Below the pieces are notes generated by a model, which was not told the DNA's origin, did not search any database, and saw only the letters and a program-made list of their open reading frames with translations. The position numbers were made by a program, and so were the translations under genes. Shown here piece by piece: positions 29,007 through 38,286 of a DNA stretch of 59,084 nt; position 1 is the stretch's first letter; each line of letters begins with the position of its first letter. Source of the stretch: Prochlorococcus sp. AG-402-A04 (lineage in GTDB: Bacteria; Cyanobacteriota; Cyanobacteriia; PCC-6307; Cyanobiaceae); NCBI GenBank assembly GCA_003278045.1, contig QCHG01000008.1, positions 1 through 59,084 of the forward strand, written 5' to 3'.

Positions 29007-29152
29007 TTTAATTGGCCTGAATGACCATCAATTCTTGTTAAATTCTATACAATTTTGTAGTGAAAATTCAATAAATTTCTATTAATCATATAAATGTATT
29101 GAAACAACAACATTTTAGAGGACTTTAATAAAAGTGATTTTTAACAAATAAA

Positions 29153-30157
29153 TTATTTACTAGTCAAGTAAAATATAGATATAGCCGCCGCCACAGAGGC
29201 ATTTAAACTTGGAGTCTTACCTTTAAGAGGAATGCTTAAAAGATAATCACATTTTTTTTGAGTAAGCAATGAAATACCTTTACCCTCAGAGCCAACAATA
29301 ACAACCAAAGGTGCTTTTTCTTGAAAATCTGCGATAGATAATTGACTATCTCCAGATAAGCCGACAACAAGAAAACCATTTTTCTTTAGCTCCTCAAGTG
29401 CTCTATTTAAGTTAACAACTCTACTTACATGTAAGTGCTCTAAGGCTCCTGCTGCTACCTTAGCTACCGTTCCGGTCAATCCAGCAGATCTTCTCTGAGG
29501 AATAATGATGCCCTTACAACCAAATGCTTCTGCTGATCTTATGATTGCACCCACATTATGTGGATCAGTTATACCATCTAATGCAAGTATTAATGGATTT
29601 ACACAGTTGTTTTGAGAAAAATCGATTAATTGTTCTAAAGATATTGTTTTAGAGCATGCTAACTGCAATGCGACGCCCTGATGTGAAGCACCATAAGTTA
29701 ATTGAGAAATCCTGTTCCAAGAAACTTCTTCAATGAGAACTCCTTTTGATTTAAGGTCCTTAAACAAAATAAAGAATTTATCTGAAGAAAAGATTTCCGA
29801 AGTACACCAAATCCTGTTAATCGCTCTTTCACTAATTAGCGCCTCATAAACCGAATGTTTACCCCATATCCAATCATCAAGATTTCTCTTGTTAGTAAAC
29901 TCTTGATGTATATCATAATTTTTATGAGGAAATTCTGTATTAGATTTTAATCTTGAATTTTTTATTTTTACAGACGAAAAAGTATTATTTTCATCATTTT
30001 TTTTTAAATTTTCAACTTTCTTATTTTTAGCGGAATTGTTCAAAAATCTATCATTTTTCTCTAAACGATTTGTATTTTTTGAATAATAACCAAGATCTGA
30101 ATTTTTTTTGTACTCTTTATTATTTTTTCCGCGAAATTTTTTAGAGGAGTTTTTCAT
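29153..30157 (-). CDS. rlmB: SpoU-family rRNA 2'-O-methyltransferase (RlmB-like)
   Basis: A 334-residue SPOUT methyltransferase, likely 23S rRNA Gm2251. It shows the substrate-binding domain opening DDWIWGKHSVYEAL (about 94-107), motif 1 DPHNVGAIIRSAEAFGC, motif 2 VVIVGSEGKGIS and motif 3 IPLKGKTPSLNASVAAAISI. The first ~85 residues are an Asn/Lys-rich, likely disordered extension unlike E. coli RlmB. It is 4 bp downstream of mrnC. Confidence 0.9.
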   Translation of the reverse strand: MKNSSKKFRGKNNKEYKKNSDLGYYSKNTNRLEKNDRFLNNSAKNKKVENLKKNDENNTFSSVKIKNSRLKSNTEFPHKNYDIHQEFTNKRNLDDWIWGKHSVYEALISERAINRIWCTSEIFSSDKFFILFKDLKSKGVLIEEVSWNRISQLTYGASHQGVALQLACSKTISLEQLIDFSQNNCVNPLILALDGITDPHNVGAIIRSAEAFGCKGIIIPQRRSAGLTGTVAKVAAGALEHLHVSRVVNLNRALEELKKNGFLVVGLSGDSQLSIADFQEKAPLVVIVGSEGKGISLLTQKKCDYLLSIPLKGKTPSLNASVAAAISIFYLTSK

Positions 30158-30161
30158 AGAT

Positions 30162-30560
30162 TCAATTCATTTTTAATTCTAAATATTCAAAAAGTGTTGA
30201 TAATCTTTGAGGATCTTTTAAAAATAACCAGCCAATAAGAGTTTCAAAACCAGTAGCTCTAGAGTATATGGTGGGGTCTGAAGATTTTGGATATCTCTTT
30301 GTTTTATTTCTAGCACGCCTGATTAGATCCATTTCATTTGAATTTAATAAATGTTCAATTTGACTTAATGATTTTGACTGAGATTTTGCTTTTACTTCGT
30401 TTACTACAGATAAATGGAGATCTTTAGATTTTAAAGGGAAATGAACATATCTTAATCTTTGATGAAGCTCCCATACCGAATCTCCAAGCCAAGCAAGTTG
30501 AATTACCCCTATATCCTCGGGAGATCCATAGGGAACCAAGTTTTGAATCCAATAATTCAA
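30162..30560 (-). CDS. mrnC: Mini-ribonuclease III (MrnC)
   Basis: A 132-residue RNase III catalytic domain without a double-stranded RNA-binding domain; homologues mature 23S rRNA. Visible motifs are IGVIQLAWLGDSVWELHQR (18-36; catalytic Asp in LGDSVWE) and the second-metal region ATGFETLIGWLFL. It overlaps the STAS gene by 4 bp and precedes rlmB, so two rRNA-processing genes and a regulatory gene form one operon. Confidence 0.92.
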   Translation of the reverse strand: MNYWIQNLVPYGSPEDIGVIQLAWLGDSVWELHQRLRYVHFPLKSKDLHLSVVNEVKAKSQSKSLSQIEHLLNSNEMDLIRRARNKTKRYPKSSDPTIYSRATGFETLIGWLFLKDPQRLSTLFEYLELKMN

Positions 30561-30856
30561 TTCTTCAAATGATTTAATGCATCTTCAAGGCTTGGCTTCA
30601 AGTTAAGAAAATCTCCTAAACGAACAAGTTTAATTGTTTGGGCCACTCTAGAATTGCCAACGACAGAGAACCCAAGTTTCGACTTTTTACATTCTTTAGC
30701 AGTTTGAACAAGAGCTCCAAGACCCGAAGAATCTAAAAAATCTATTTTTGTGAGATCAATTACGAATGGAAGTTCATTTTTTAAGTTATTAGTAACAAAA
30801 GTCTTAAATTGTTTTTCTGAGAAAGCATCAAGTTGGCCTTTAAAAGTAAAAACCAT
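30557..30856 (-). CDS. STAS-domain anti-sigma factor antagonist (RsbV/SpoIIAA-like)
   Basis: A 99-residue single STAS domain. The phosphorylatable serine lies in IDFLDSSGLGALV (DSSG 42-45), the site on which RsbW-type kinases act. Unphosphorylated antagonists release the bound target. The RsbW-like kinase at 6147-6581 could be the partner. It is first in the STAS-mrnC-rlmB unit. Confidence 0.85.
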   Translation of the reverse strand: MVFTFKGQLDAFSEKQFKTFVTNNLKNELPFVIDLTKIDFLDSSGLGALVQTAKECKKSKLGFSVVGNSRVAQTIKLVRLGDFLNLKPSLEDALNHLKN

Positions 30857-30983
30857 AATGTTTGTTGTAACCTCAATGTTTCCTCTTAAAGAAACGGTTA
30901 ACTTCTGGAAATCTTCTATGATCTAATACCTCCAAAAAATTAATATATCAAATGTAATTATCAAATCAAAAGAAAACAATATG

Positions 30984-32183
30984 TCAACATCTTTCTAACA
31001 TTAGAGAAACAAATTTATTGAATAAATAATCTGAATCATGTGGGCCAGGTCCTGCTTCTGGATGATATTGCACACTAAATATTGGCTTATTATTAACCTC
31101 TAGTCCAGCCACAGTATTATCGTTAAGGTTGTAGTGGGTTATTCTAACTATTTCTTTTGACAAAGAATTAGGATCGATAGCAAAACCATGATTCTGACTA
31201 GTTATTTCAATTTTATTATTTTCACCGCAAGGGTGATTTAAACCACGATGTCCAAAAGGTAATTTATAAGTTGAACCTCCTAAAGCCAATCCAAATATTT
31301 GGTGGCCAAGGCAAATACCAAACATAGGTATTTCACCATATTCAATAAGTGATTTTGCTAATTCTATACCTTCAGAAACAGAAGAAGGATCGCCTGGACC
31401 ATTTGAGAAAAATATCCCATCCGGATTGTTAGATAAAACATCTTTTAGAGAAGATCGAGAAGGCAAAACCAAAACTTCACAACCATGGGATACAAGTCTA
31501 TTTAGAATTGAATTTTTAATTCCAAAATCAATTGCTACTATTTTTAATTTTTTAGACGATTCAGCATATCTTTTTCTTAAATCAAAAATTGTTTGTGTGT
31601 GATTATTCCATAAATATTTTTTCTTCGTTGAAACTACTTTTGATAAATTTAAACCCTCCATCTTTGGAGTATTATTAATTATTTTTAAACAACTTTCATC
31701 AGTTTTATCTAGAGAGGTAATAACTCCATTCATCGCACCACTAGATCTTAAAATTTTCACAAGAGCCCTTGTATCAATTCCATATAGCCCTATGATGTTC
31801 TTCTCAATTAACCATTGATTAAAATTCTTTTTAGATCTCCAATTACTATTATTTAATGAAAAATTTCTAACAATTATGCCTTTAACATTAATATTAGATT
31901 CTGAATCTTCAAAATTAATACCAGTATTTCCAATCTCTGGATAAGTGAATGTTAATAACTGTCCATAATAACTTGGATCAGTAATAACTTCTTGATATCC
32001 GGTCATTCCCGTATTAAAAACTATTTCACCAATTGCTGTACCAGAAGCACCAAAAAAGAATCCCGGGAATACAATTCCATTACTTAAAACCAATTTCGCG
32101 TTTTTCTTATATGGATTAATCATCAATATGAAATTAATTAAATTGAGGATAAATAATTTTTTAAAAGTAAAAACTTTTTCCAA
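30984..32183 (-). CDS. carA: Carbamoyl-phosphate synthase small subunit
   Basis: The glutamine amidotransferase subunit supplying ammonia for carbamoyl phosphate (arginine and pyrimidines). The class I triad is visible: Cys in [12 protein letters not shown], His/Glu in YHPEAGPGP. The first 20 residues of the longest frame overlap trpD and are hydrophobic and unlike CarA. The methionine at nt 32123 ([16 protein letters not shown]), 15 bp after the trpD stop, is the probable start. Confidence 0.96.
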   Translation of the reverse strand: MEKVFTFKKLFILNLINFILMINPYKKNAKLVLSNGIVFPGFFFGASGTAIGEIVFNTGMTGYQEVITDPSYYGQLLTFTYPEIGNTGINFEDSESNINVKGIIVRNFSLNNSNWRSKKNFNQWLIEKNIIGLYGIDTRALVKILRSSGAMNGVITSLDKTDESCLKIINNTPKMEGLNLSKVVSTKKKYLWNNHTQTIFDLRKRYAESSKKLKIVAIDFGIKNSILNRLVSHGCEVLVLPSRSSLKDVLSNNPDGIFFSNGPGDPSSVSEGIELAKSLIEYGEIPMFGICLGHQIFGLALGGSTYKLPFGHRGLNHPCGENNKIEITSQNHGFAIDPNSLSKEIVRITHYNLNDNTVAGLEVNNKPIFSVQYHPEAGPGPHDSDYLFNKFVSLMLERC

Positions 32184-33172
32184 GGATCACCTTGATTAAT
32201 AGAAAATAAAGCTTTATTAAATCCTTCATTTAAATCATCCTCAATTCCTGCTGCCCAGAGCACTAAAGCAGAATTCAAGGCAACTACATCAATATGAGAT
32301 TTTTGTCCAGAACCATTTAAAACAGACTTTAATATTTCCTCGTTAGACTCAAGATCAGAAACTACAAGCTTTTCATTAGATATATTTTCATGTTTAAAGT
32401 CTGAAATATTTAATTCTGAAAACCTCAATTCACCATTTTCAACAAATACTAATTTATTTTCTCCTTGAAGCGAAGCTTCATCAAGGCCACCAGACCCATG
32501 AACGACTATTGCTCTATTCATACCCATTTTTAAAAGCGCGCTTCCCATTGGTTCTAAAAGTTCCTCAGAAGCAACACCCAAAACTTGTGCATTGGGTCTT
32601 AAAGGATTTACCAATGGTCCAAGTTGATTAAAAACTGTCCTTATTCCAAGGGTCTTTCTTAATGGAGCAAGTTTTATTAAAGATTTATGCCAAACAGGTG
32701 CGAACAAAAAAGTTATCCCAATTTCACTTACGGCATTGATTACTTTTTCTAATGAACAATTTAAATTCAAACCAAGATTTAACAAAACATCGGCGGAACC
32801 AACTTTTCCGCTAGCACTTTTATTTCCGTGTTTTGCAATTTTTACCCCACAAGATGCAGATACAAATGCTACGGCAGTTGAAATATTAAATGTATTAGCT
32901 CCATCTCCCCCTGTTCCACAAGTATCTACCAAATACAAATTTGGTCTTGCTACTGGCAATTCGCAAACATTTAAGAGTTCCTCAGCCATAGAGCATAGTT
33001 CAACACCTGTAGAACCCTTTGCTCTCAAAGCACTTAAAAAAGCTCCTGTTTCAACATCTGAAATTTCATCATTAAGCCATCTTTTCATTAATGATCTAGA
33101 AGTTAAATCATCAAGATTCCTTCCTTCCAACAAATTATTTAGGATTTCAGCGTTTGTTAGATTAGAAGACAT
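32138..33172 (-). CDS. trpD: Anthranilate phosphoribosyltransferase
   Basis: Adds phosphoribose from PRPP to anthranilate in tryptophan synthesis. The 344-residue protein has the PRPP-binding [18 protein letters not shown] (83-100), [17 protein letters not shown] and the second Mg2+ site region [16 protein letters not shown]. It precedes carA on the same strand. Confidence 0.97.
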   Translation of the reverse strand: MSSNLTNAEILNNLLEGRNLDDLTSRSLMKRWLNDEISDVETGAFLSALRAKGSTGVELCSMAEELLNVCELPVARPNLYLVDTCGTGGDGANTFNISTAVAFVSASCGVKIAKHGNKSASGKVGSADVLLNLGLNLNCSLEKVINAVSEIGITFLFAPVWHKSLIKLAPLRKTLGIRTVFNQLGPLVNPLRPNAQVLGVASEELLEPMGSALLKMGMNRAIVVHGSGGLDEASLQGENKLVFVENGELRFSELNISDFKHENISNEKLVVSDLESNEEILKSVLNGSGQKSHIDVVALNSALVLWAAGIEDDLNEGFNKALFSINQGDPWKKFLLLKNYLSSI

Positions 33173-33205
33173 TTATTTATGGAAGAAAAATTATACAGAA
33201 AAAAT

Positions 33206-33520
33206 TCAATTTGAGGTATCAAAACCTGAACCAACTAAATCTTTATTCGTATTTGAAGGCCTGAAGCTTTTTGACCAAATATTTTTTGTTTTTGAAAAAA
33301 GTTCATTTTTAGTGATCTTCCAAAAATTTAAAATTTTTTCAATATCGTTTTTAATTTCAATTTCTCCTGGGAAATTGGTATAACGATTTATTAATCTAGC
33401 TAAATTTATATAGTCAAGATCATCTGGTGTTTTTTTAGTGATAAGGGAATCTATAATGATCTTGTCCGTTTCATGTAATGGATGAGTTTGCTCGTTACTC
33501 ATAAATAAATACTGAATCAA
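33206..33520 (-). CDS. DUF3288-type small cyanobacterial protein
   Basis: A 104-residue soluble protein. The second Met (nt 33502) gives the likely start MSNEQTHPLHETDKIIIDSL. The DUF3288-like pattern includes YINLARLINRYTNFPGE and a helix with KITKNELFSKTKNIWS. Function unknown. It lies 33 bp upstream of trpD on the same strand. Confidence 0.7.
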   Translation of the reverse strand: MIQYLFMSNEQTHPLHETDKIIIDSLITKKTPDDLDYINLARLINRYTNFPGEIEIKNDIEKILNFWKITKNELFSKTKNIWSKSFRPSNTNKDLVGSGFDTSN

Positions 33521-33582
33521 TTATAAAATTAGCTCACATATTCAAAAATGAAACATTATCTTAATCATATCGGCAAAATAAA

Positions 33583-35328
33583 ATGAAAAATTTAAAGATA
33601 AAAGTTATATCTAAATACCTAAGACCATACAAAAAAGAATTCTTATATGGTGCTTTAGCTCTCTTATTAGTAAATGTACTAAGTGTTGTAATACCCTTAG
33701 AAGTAAAAAATATAATTGATCAATTACAAAAAGGGTTTTCTTCGGATTTTGTTTTTTCTAAATCTTTATGGTTGATTTTTTTAGCAACTTGTATGGGTTT
33801 AATAAGATTATTTTCAAGACAAATTGTCTTCGGCATAGGTAGAAAAGTAGAAGTAAATCTTCGTCAAAAACTTTTTGATCATTTACTTATTCAAGATCCA
33901 GAATGGATTCAAAAAAAAGGAAGTGGAGACATTATTAGTAGAGCTACAAGCGACGTTGAAAACATAAGAAGACTTTTAGGTTTTACAGTTTTAAGCTTGT
34001 GCAACATTGTCTTAGCTTATTCATTCACTATTCCTTCAATGTTTTCGATTAATAAAACATTAACAATATCAGCTTTAATGATATTTCCATTAATCCTTGG
34101 AATTGTAAGTCTTTTTGGTGGCAGAATGGTTAAACAAAGAAAAGCTCAACAAGAATCATTATCAAAACTTAGTGATCTTATTCAAGAAGATCTATCTGGT
34201 ATAAGCGCTATTAAAATTTACGCCCAAGAGGATGCTGAGAAAAAACAATTTAACATACATAATAATGACTATCAAAATTCAGCGATAAAACTTGCAAGAA
34301 CAGCAAGTACCTTATTCCCTTTGTTACAGGGCATTTCATCAATTTCATTACTGATTTTATTATCATTAGGAACTTTTCAATTAGAGAGTGGATTTATTTC
34401 AATTGGGGGGTTAGTAGCATTAATTCTGTACGTAGAAAGACTTGTCTTCCCAACAGCTCTATTGGGGTTTACCCTAAATACTTTTCAACTTGGTCAGGTA
34501 AGTTTAGATCGTGTGGAAGAAATCTTTCAGAACAACCCAAATATTGTAGATAGAGCAGAAACTAAATTTTTAAAAAGAAAGGTTAAAGGATTTTTAGAAG
34601 CAAAAAATTTAACAATAAAGTATCCAGGTTCAAAATTTAATTCATTAAACAATCTAAATTTCAAAATCTATCCCGGAGAACTTATTGCAATAGTTGGTCC
34701 AGTAGGTTGTGGCAAGACAACACTAGCAAAGTCTCTAGGTCGGACTATTGAAATTCCAGACAATCAATTATTTTTAGATGAAATTGATGTAAAAACTTTA
34801 AAATTAAGTGATCTTAGAAAAAATATTTCAATCGTTCCTCAAGAAGCATTCTTATTTACTTCTACAATCTCAGAAAACCTAAGTTTTGGAGAACCCAATG
34901 CTTCTAAATATTTAGTTAAAGAAACCGCTACAAAAGCTGGATTAATTGATGATATAAATAGTTTTCCAAAAAGGTTTAAAACTATTGTTGGTGAGAGAGG
35001 TATTACATTAAGTGGTGGACAAAGGCAAAGAACTGCACTAGGAAGAGCACTACTTGTTAATTCTCCTATTGTTGTTCTAGATGATGCTTTGGCAAGCGTA
35101 GATAATAAAACAGCAGCAAGAATAATAAATGAAATGAGTGATAGAAGTAATAAAACAATAATAATGATTAGTCATCAACTTTCTGTTGCCGCAACCTGTG
35201 ATAGGGTTTTAGTAATGGATAAAGGAGAAATAGTACAAAAAGGGGCTCATAAAGATTTAGTAAAAGTGAATGGGCTATATAAAAAACTTTGGGAAAGAGA
35301 ACTAGCTACAAGAATTGTTAAGAGCTAA
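33583..35328 (+). CDS. ABC exporter half-transporter (fused TM and ATPase domains)
   Basis: A 581-residue type IV ABC exporter of the MdlB/MsbA type. Six TM helices occupy about residues 15-310. The nucleotide-binding domain has Walker A GPVGCGKTT, the Q-loop IVPQEAFLFT, signature LSGGQRQR, Walker B IVVLDDALASVD and the H-loop ISHQ. Note Asp rather than Glu in the usual catalytic position after Walker B (LDDA). The other half may be a second copy. The substrate is unknown. Confidence 0.92.
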   Translation: MKNLKIKVISKYLRPYKKEFLYGALALLLVNVLSVVIPLEVKNIIDQLQKGFSSDFVFSKSLWLIFLATCMGLIRLFSRQIVFGIGRKVEVNLRQKLFDHLLIQDPEWIQKKGSGDIISRATSDVENIRRLLGFTVLSLCNIVLAYSFTIPSMFSINKTLTISALMIFPLILGIVSLFGGRMVKQRKAQQESLSKLSDLIQEDLSGISAIKIYAQEDAEKKQFNIHNNDYQNSAIKLARTASTLFPLLQGISSISLLILLSLGTFQLESGFISIGGLVALILYVERLVFPTALLGFTLNTFQLGQVSLDRVEEIFQNNPNIVDRAETKFLKRKVKGFLEAKNLTIKYPGSKFNSLNNLNFKIYPGELIAIVGPVGCGKTTLAKSLGRTIEIPDNQLFLDEIDVKTLKLSDLRKNISIVPQEAFLFTSTISENLSFGEPNASKYLVKETATKAGLIDDINSFPKRFKTIVGERGITLSGGQRQRTALGRALLVNSPIVVLDDALASVDNKTAARIINEMSDRSNKTIIMISHQLSVAATCDRVLVMDKGEIVQKGAHKDLVKVNGLYKKLWERELATRIVKS

Positions 35329-35365
35329 AAGTAATTTTTTTACTTATAATAAATAGATTTAAATT

Positions 35366-36094
35366 ATGTTTAAATTCCTGAAAAACATTATGAATAATGA
35401 GGAGGTAAATTTAACTAATGATGCTTATTCATTACACAGAATATTAAAAACAGATATCAAAAAAGATCCTAATGTAGAAGAAGATGAAATAATTTTTGGA
35501 TGTGGATGTTTCTGGGGAGCTGAAAAATGTTTTTGGAAACTTCCAGGAGTTGTCACAACTTCTGTAGGTTATGCTGGAGGTGAAAAAAACAATCCAAACT
35601 ATTATGAAGTATGTTCAGGCTTAACTGGCCATTCAGAAGTTGTAAGAGTTATATGGGATAAAAGGGAAATAGATATAAGTGATTTATTAAAAATGTTTTG
35701 GGAATGTCATGACCCTACTCAAAAAAACAGGCAAGGGAATGATATGGGAACACAATATAGATCAGCAATATATTACAAAAATGAAAATAATATTAAAACC
35801 ATATTAGCCAGTAAGGAACAATATCAAAAGGAACTAAGCAAAAAAAATCTTGGTTTAATTGAAACGGAAATAAAAATGATTGATTCATATTTTTATGCAG
35901 AACAATACCATCAACAATATCTTGCATCAGCTGGAAGTAGGCAGTATTGTTCCGCTTCACCCACAAGAGTTAAGTTAGGAGTTTTTACTGGAAGCAACTA
36001 TAAATTAGAAGATCATATTTGGGAAAACTTTAATTGGGAAGTTGAAAAATGTGTATTGAGATCTGATAACAATCCTATAAAGAATAACATTTAA
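35366..36094 (+). CDS. msrA: Peptide methionine sulfoxide reductase MsrA
   Basis: Reduces methionine-S-sulfoxide in oxidised proteins. The 242-residue protein has the catalytic GCFWG at 47-51 (Cys48), SVGYAGG, ECHDPTQKNRQGNDMGTQYR and AEQYHQQYL. Extra cysteines flank the active site (Cys46 and Cys55) and lie near the C-terminus (YCSASP), which may resolve the sulfenic acid. It starts 37 bp after the ABC exporter. Confidence 0.95.
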   Translation: MFKFLKNIMNNEEVNLTNDAYSLHRILKTDIKKDPNVEEDEIIFGCGCFWGAEKCFWKLPGVVTTSVGYAGGEKNNPNYYEVCSGLTGHSEVVRVIWDKREIDISDLLKMFWECHDPTQKNRQGNDMGTQYRSAIYYKNENNIKTILASKEQYQKELSKKNLGLIETEIKMIDSYFYAEQYHQQYLASAGSRQYCSASPTRVKLGVFTGSNYKLEDHIWENFNWEVEKCVLRSDNNPIKNNI

Positions 36095-36121
36095 ATAAAT
36101 CTAATCTTTATAGTAAAGATA

Positions 36122-36195
36122 CGGGGCGTAGCGCAGTTTGGTAGCGCACCACTTTGGGGTAGTGGGGGTCGTGGGTTCAAATCCCGCCGTTCCGA
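36122..36195 (+). tRNA. tRNA-Pro (anticodon GGG)
   Basis: A 74-nt cloverleaf. The acceptor CGGGGCG pairs with CGTTCCG (36188-36194, two G-T pairs), the D stem is GCGC/GCGC, and the anticodon stem CCACT/AGTGG encloses the loop TTGGGGT, giving anticodon GGG at 36156-36158. The T stem is GTGGG/CCCGC with loop TTCAAAT. CCA is not encoded. It reads CCC and CCU codons. Confidence 0.97.
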
Positions 36196-36348
36196 TTACT
36201 TTTCTTCTTCGTTTATAAGCGATTTGTATAGTTTATATGAACTTATGCCTACCGCTATGAATGTAAAAGAAGAAAAAAAAGCTAAAACCAATATAGTAAG
36301 ATTTGAAACTTCCACTTCCCCTAATTGGAAAGATATAAAAATGTACAT
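36196..36348 (-). CDS. Single-helix small membrane protein (50 aa, or 39 aa from an internal GTG)
   Basis: A minus-strand frame starts at ATG 36348 and ends with a TAA directly abutting the tRNA 3' end. It encodes one hydrophobic helix (NLTILVLAFFSSFTFIAVGI) followed by a basic-then-acidic tail ending INEEEK. An internal GTG preceded by an AGGGG ribosome-binding-like sequence would give a 39-residue product. The look is of a thylakoid small subunit, but I do not recognise it. Confidence 0.5.
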   Translation of the reverse strand: MYIFISFQLGEVEVSNLTILVLAFFSSFTFIAVGISSYKLYKSLINEEEK

Positions 36349-36405
36349 TAGAAAGATTTTTTTTTAAAACCTTAACACAATTGCAAAAATTTTTTTTTCA
36401 TCCAA

Positions 36406-37206
36406 TTATAAATTCAAAAGAATTAGAACACCAAAAATTACTCGATAGATGATAAATATTTTCAACCCATTCGAAGAAAAATACTTTAATAAGAAATCTA
36501 TTGCCAATAAAGAAGACAAAAATGTCGTAGTAAGACCAACAAAAAGAGGGAAAAAACCTAATGAAAAAAAATCATTAAAAGAAGAAATAAATTCAACAAT
36601 CGCAGCAAGAGAAATAGCTGGCATACCTAAAAGAAAAGAAAATTTCGCAGCATCGCCTCTTTCCCAACCTGATATTAAAGCACTAGAAATAGTGACCCCC
36701 GATCTTGAAACACCAGGGAAAATTGCAAATGCTTGAAAGAAACCTATAAACAAACTATCTGAATAATTATGGTTTTTAATATTAATAGATCCTCTTTTCG
36801 AACTATCTGCCAAGTACATAAAAAAAGCCATTAGAAATGAAACCAATGCTATTGATAAATTTGAACGAAGAACGTTTTCAAAAAAAGTAGGTATAAATAT
36901 TTTTATACTCCCTCCAAGCAAAACAATTGGTACAGTACCAATCAAAATAGATCTTAATAATCTTTCATGTAAGAGATATTCAATAAATTTTTTGGAAGTT
37001 TGACTTCTAAAATTAAAAATATCACTCCTAAAATACCAAGCTATTGCTAGAACACTTCCAAGTTGAATAGTGGCGGACAAAGATGCTCCAGGATCATCAA
37101 TACCTAAAAAAAGAGAGATAACTTTTAAATGAGCTGTACTACTAACAGGGATGAATTCCGTCAACCCTTGAATTAATCCATATAAAACAAATTTTAAATA
37201 TTCCAA
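36406..37206 (-). CDS. uppP: Undecaprenyl-diphosphatase UppP (BacA)
   Basis: An inner-membrane phosphatase that recycles the lipid carrier of peptidoglycan synthesis. The 266-residue protein has the two catalytic regions: GLTEFIPVSSTAHL (14-27, Glu and Ser) and PGVSRSGVTISSAL, with about eight TM helices. It is flanked by very small membrane protein genes. Confidence 0.95.
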   Translation of the reverse strand: MEYLKFVLYGLIQGLTEFIPVSSTAHLKVISLFLGIDDPGASLSATIQLGSVLAIAWYFRSDIFNFRSQTSKKFIEYLLHERLLRSILIGTVPIVLLGGSIKIFIPTFFENVLRSNLSIALVSFLMAFFMYLADSSKRGSINIKNHNYSDSLFIGFFQAFAIFPGVSRSGVTISSALISGWERGDAAKFSFLLGMPAISLAAIVEFISSFNDFFSLGFFPLFVGLTTTFLSSLLAIDFLLKYFSSNGLKIFIIYRVIFGVLILLNL

Positions 37207-37273
37207 AAAAAATTTAATAACCTAATTAATTAATAGCAATTTACATTTAAAAATTAAAAGCTAGTATGGATAA

Positions 37274-37549
37274 ATGAAAAAAAAATCTATTTTAATATTA
37301 TTTTTTCTTTTTTCCTTAATCTTTTCTGGTTCTGCGAGAGCTAACTATTGGTTAATAATTGGAACTTATAGACAAGGGCCTGGAGGAAGGCCAGAGGTTA
37401 GTGGAATAACAAGTCCTTCCTTACATTCTATTCCAATGAAAGATTTAGATACTTGTAATAAGGCAGGTGAAAAAATTACTAATGAGATATACAAACCTGT
37501 TTGGCAATTTGATAGTAAATGGACCTGTGTTTTTAGAGGTGATTACTAA
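37274..37549 (+). CDS. Small secreted protein, unknown function
   Basis: A 91-residue protein with a signal peptide (about 1-23, cut near ARA-NY). The mature part begins YWLIIGTYRQGPGGRP and has two cysteines, 24 residues apart, that could form a disulfide (in LDTCNKAG and KWTCVFRG). It is of the type common in picocyanobacteria. No function can be inferred. It is divergent from uppP with a 67-bp gap. Confidence 0.65.
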   Translation: MKKKSILILFFLFSLIFSGSARANYWLIIGTYRQGPGGRPEVSGITSPSLHSIPMKDLDTCNKAGEKITNEIYKPVWQFDSKWTCVFRGDY

Positions 37550-37554
37550 TAAAG

Positions 37555-37689
37555 TTACCTTTTAACATCGTGTGCACAACCATCTCCTTTATAGTTTTCA
37601 CTCTCGTAAAAGTCATTTTTTGTACCAAAATAAACTGTTAATAAAACGAAAGGTAAACTTAATATAAATAAAATAGTTGTTAAATCCAT
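37555..37689 (-). CDS. Single-helix membrane protein (44 aa), possibly NdhP-like
   Basis: The minus-strand frame from ATG 37689 encodes an N-terminal TM helix (TTILFILSLPFVLLTVYFG) and then a tail TKNDFYESENYKGDGCAH. An FYDSENYxGxGxAH-type tail after one helix recalls NdhP, the ~40-residue subunit of cyanobacterial NDH-1, but this is from memory and unverified. Its stop lies 5 bp beyond the stop of the secreted-protein gene on the other strand. Confidence 0.55.
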   Translation of the reverse strand: MDLTTILFILSLPFVLLTVYFGTKNDFYESENYKGDGCAHDVKR

Positions 37690-37753
37690 AGTGTTAACTT
37701 ATTGAAGAAAGTTATAAAAAAATCAAAATTACAATTTGTTGATTAACTCATGT

Positions 37754-37879
37754 TTAGTAATCTGTGGGTCCTTTTATACCAAGATAAAAGAAGGCACCTA
37801 AACCGACCAAAAGTAAAACTCCAGCGACAGCTGCAGAAGGAACAAAACCTCCTATTGCAAAGGAAGAAAAATAATACAT
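37754..37879 (-). CDS. Single-helix membrane protein (41 aa)
   Basis: The minus-strand frame from ATG 37879 encodes a 41-residue peptide: an aromatic N-terminus, a Gly/Ala/Leu-rich helix (FVPSAAVAGVLLLVGLGAFF) and the short polar end YLGIKGPTDY. The composition is that of a thylakoid complex small subunit. It lies 64 bp upstream of the 44-residue gene and could share its transcript. Not assigned to a known subunit. Confidence 0.55.
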   Translation of the reverse strand: MYYFSSFAIGGFVPSAAVAGVLLLVGLGAFFYLGIKGPTDY

Positions 37880-37968
37880 CTATAAAACTAAAACTAGTTT
37901 GATAATATCAACAAAAACTAGGTAATTGTTAAAAATTTTGACTCGAAGACAATTAGATAATATCTCTT

Positions 37969-38196
37969 CTAAGCCACTAAAGTCGAATCTTCGTTATCAG
38001 CTGAAATTCTTATTCTCTCTTCCAACTTAGGACCATATAATTCATTTCCCCAGATTTCAACTCTTGAATCATTTGGGGCCATAAAAGTTAAAATGTCAGT
38101 GGGAAATAAAACTCTCTCTAAGAAAAAATTTGATGGACCAATACATCTCAAGACAACCATCCTACATCCTTCATTTTTGTAAGAAAACTCAACCAT
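37969..38196 (-). CDS. DUF1830-type small cyanobacterial protein
   Basis: A 75-residue soluble protein. The pattern of a cysteine in YKNEGCRM, followed by RCIGPSNFFLERVLFPTDIL and FMAPNDSRVEIWG, matches the cyanobacterial DUF1830 family. Function unknown. It sits at the upstream end of the group of small minus-strand genes between uppP and the glycerate kinase. Confidence 0.7.
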   Translation of the reverse strand: MVEFSYKNEGCRMVVLRCIGPSNFFLERVLFPTDILTFMAPNDSRVEIWGNELYGPKLEERIRISADNEDSTLVA

Positions 38197-38286
38197 CTCT
38201 AAGCAACAAATAAACTCAATTAAACACTATTACGAGCTGATAAAAATGTATAAAAATTTACTGAAAAAAAAGAAATTCAGAAAATG

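Noticed and set aside
32736..33383. 215-codon plus-strand reading frame
   Set aside because: It is antisense to trpD and the DUF3288-like gene; the length comes from codon bias of the real genes.
36449..36736. 95-codon plus-strand reading frame
   Set aside because: It is entirely antisense to uppP, whose catalytic motifs are intact.
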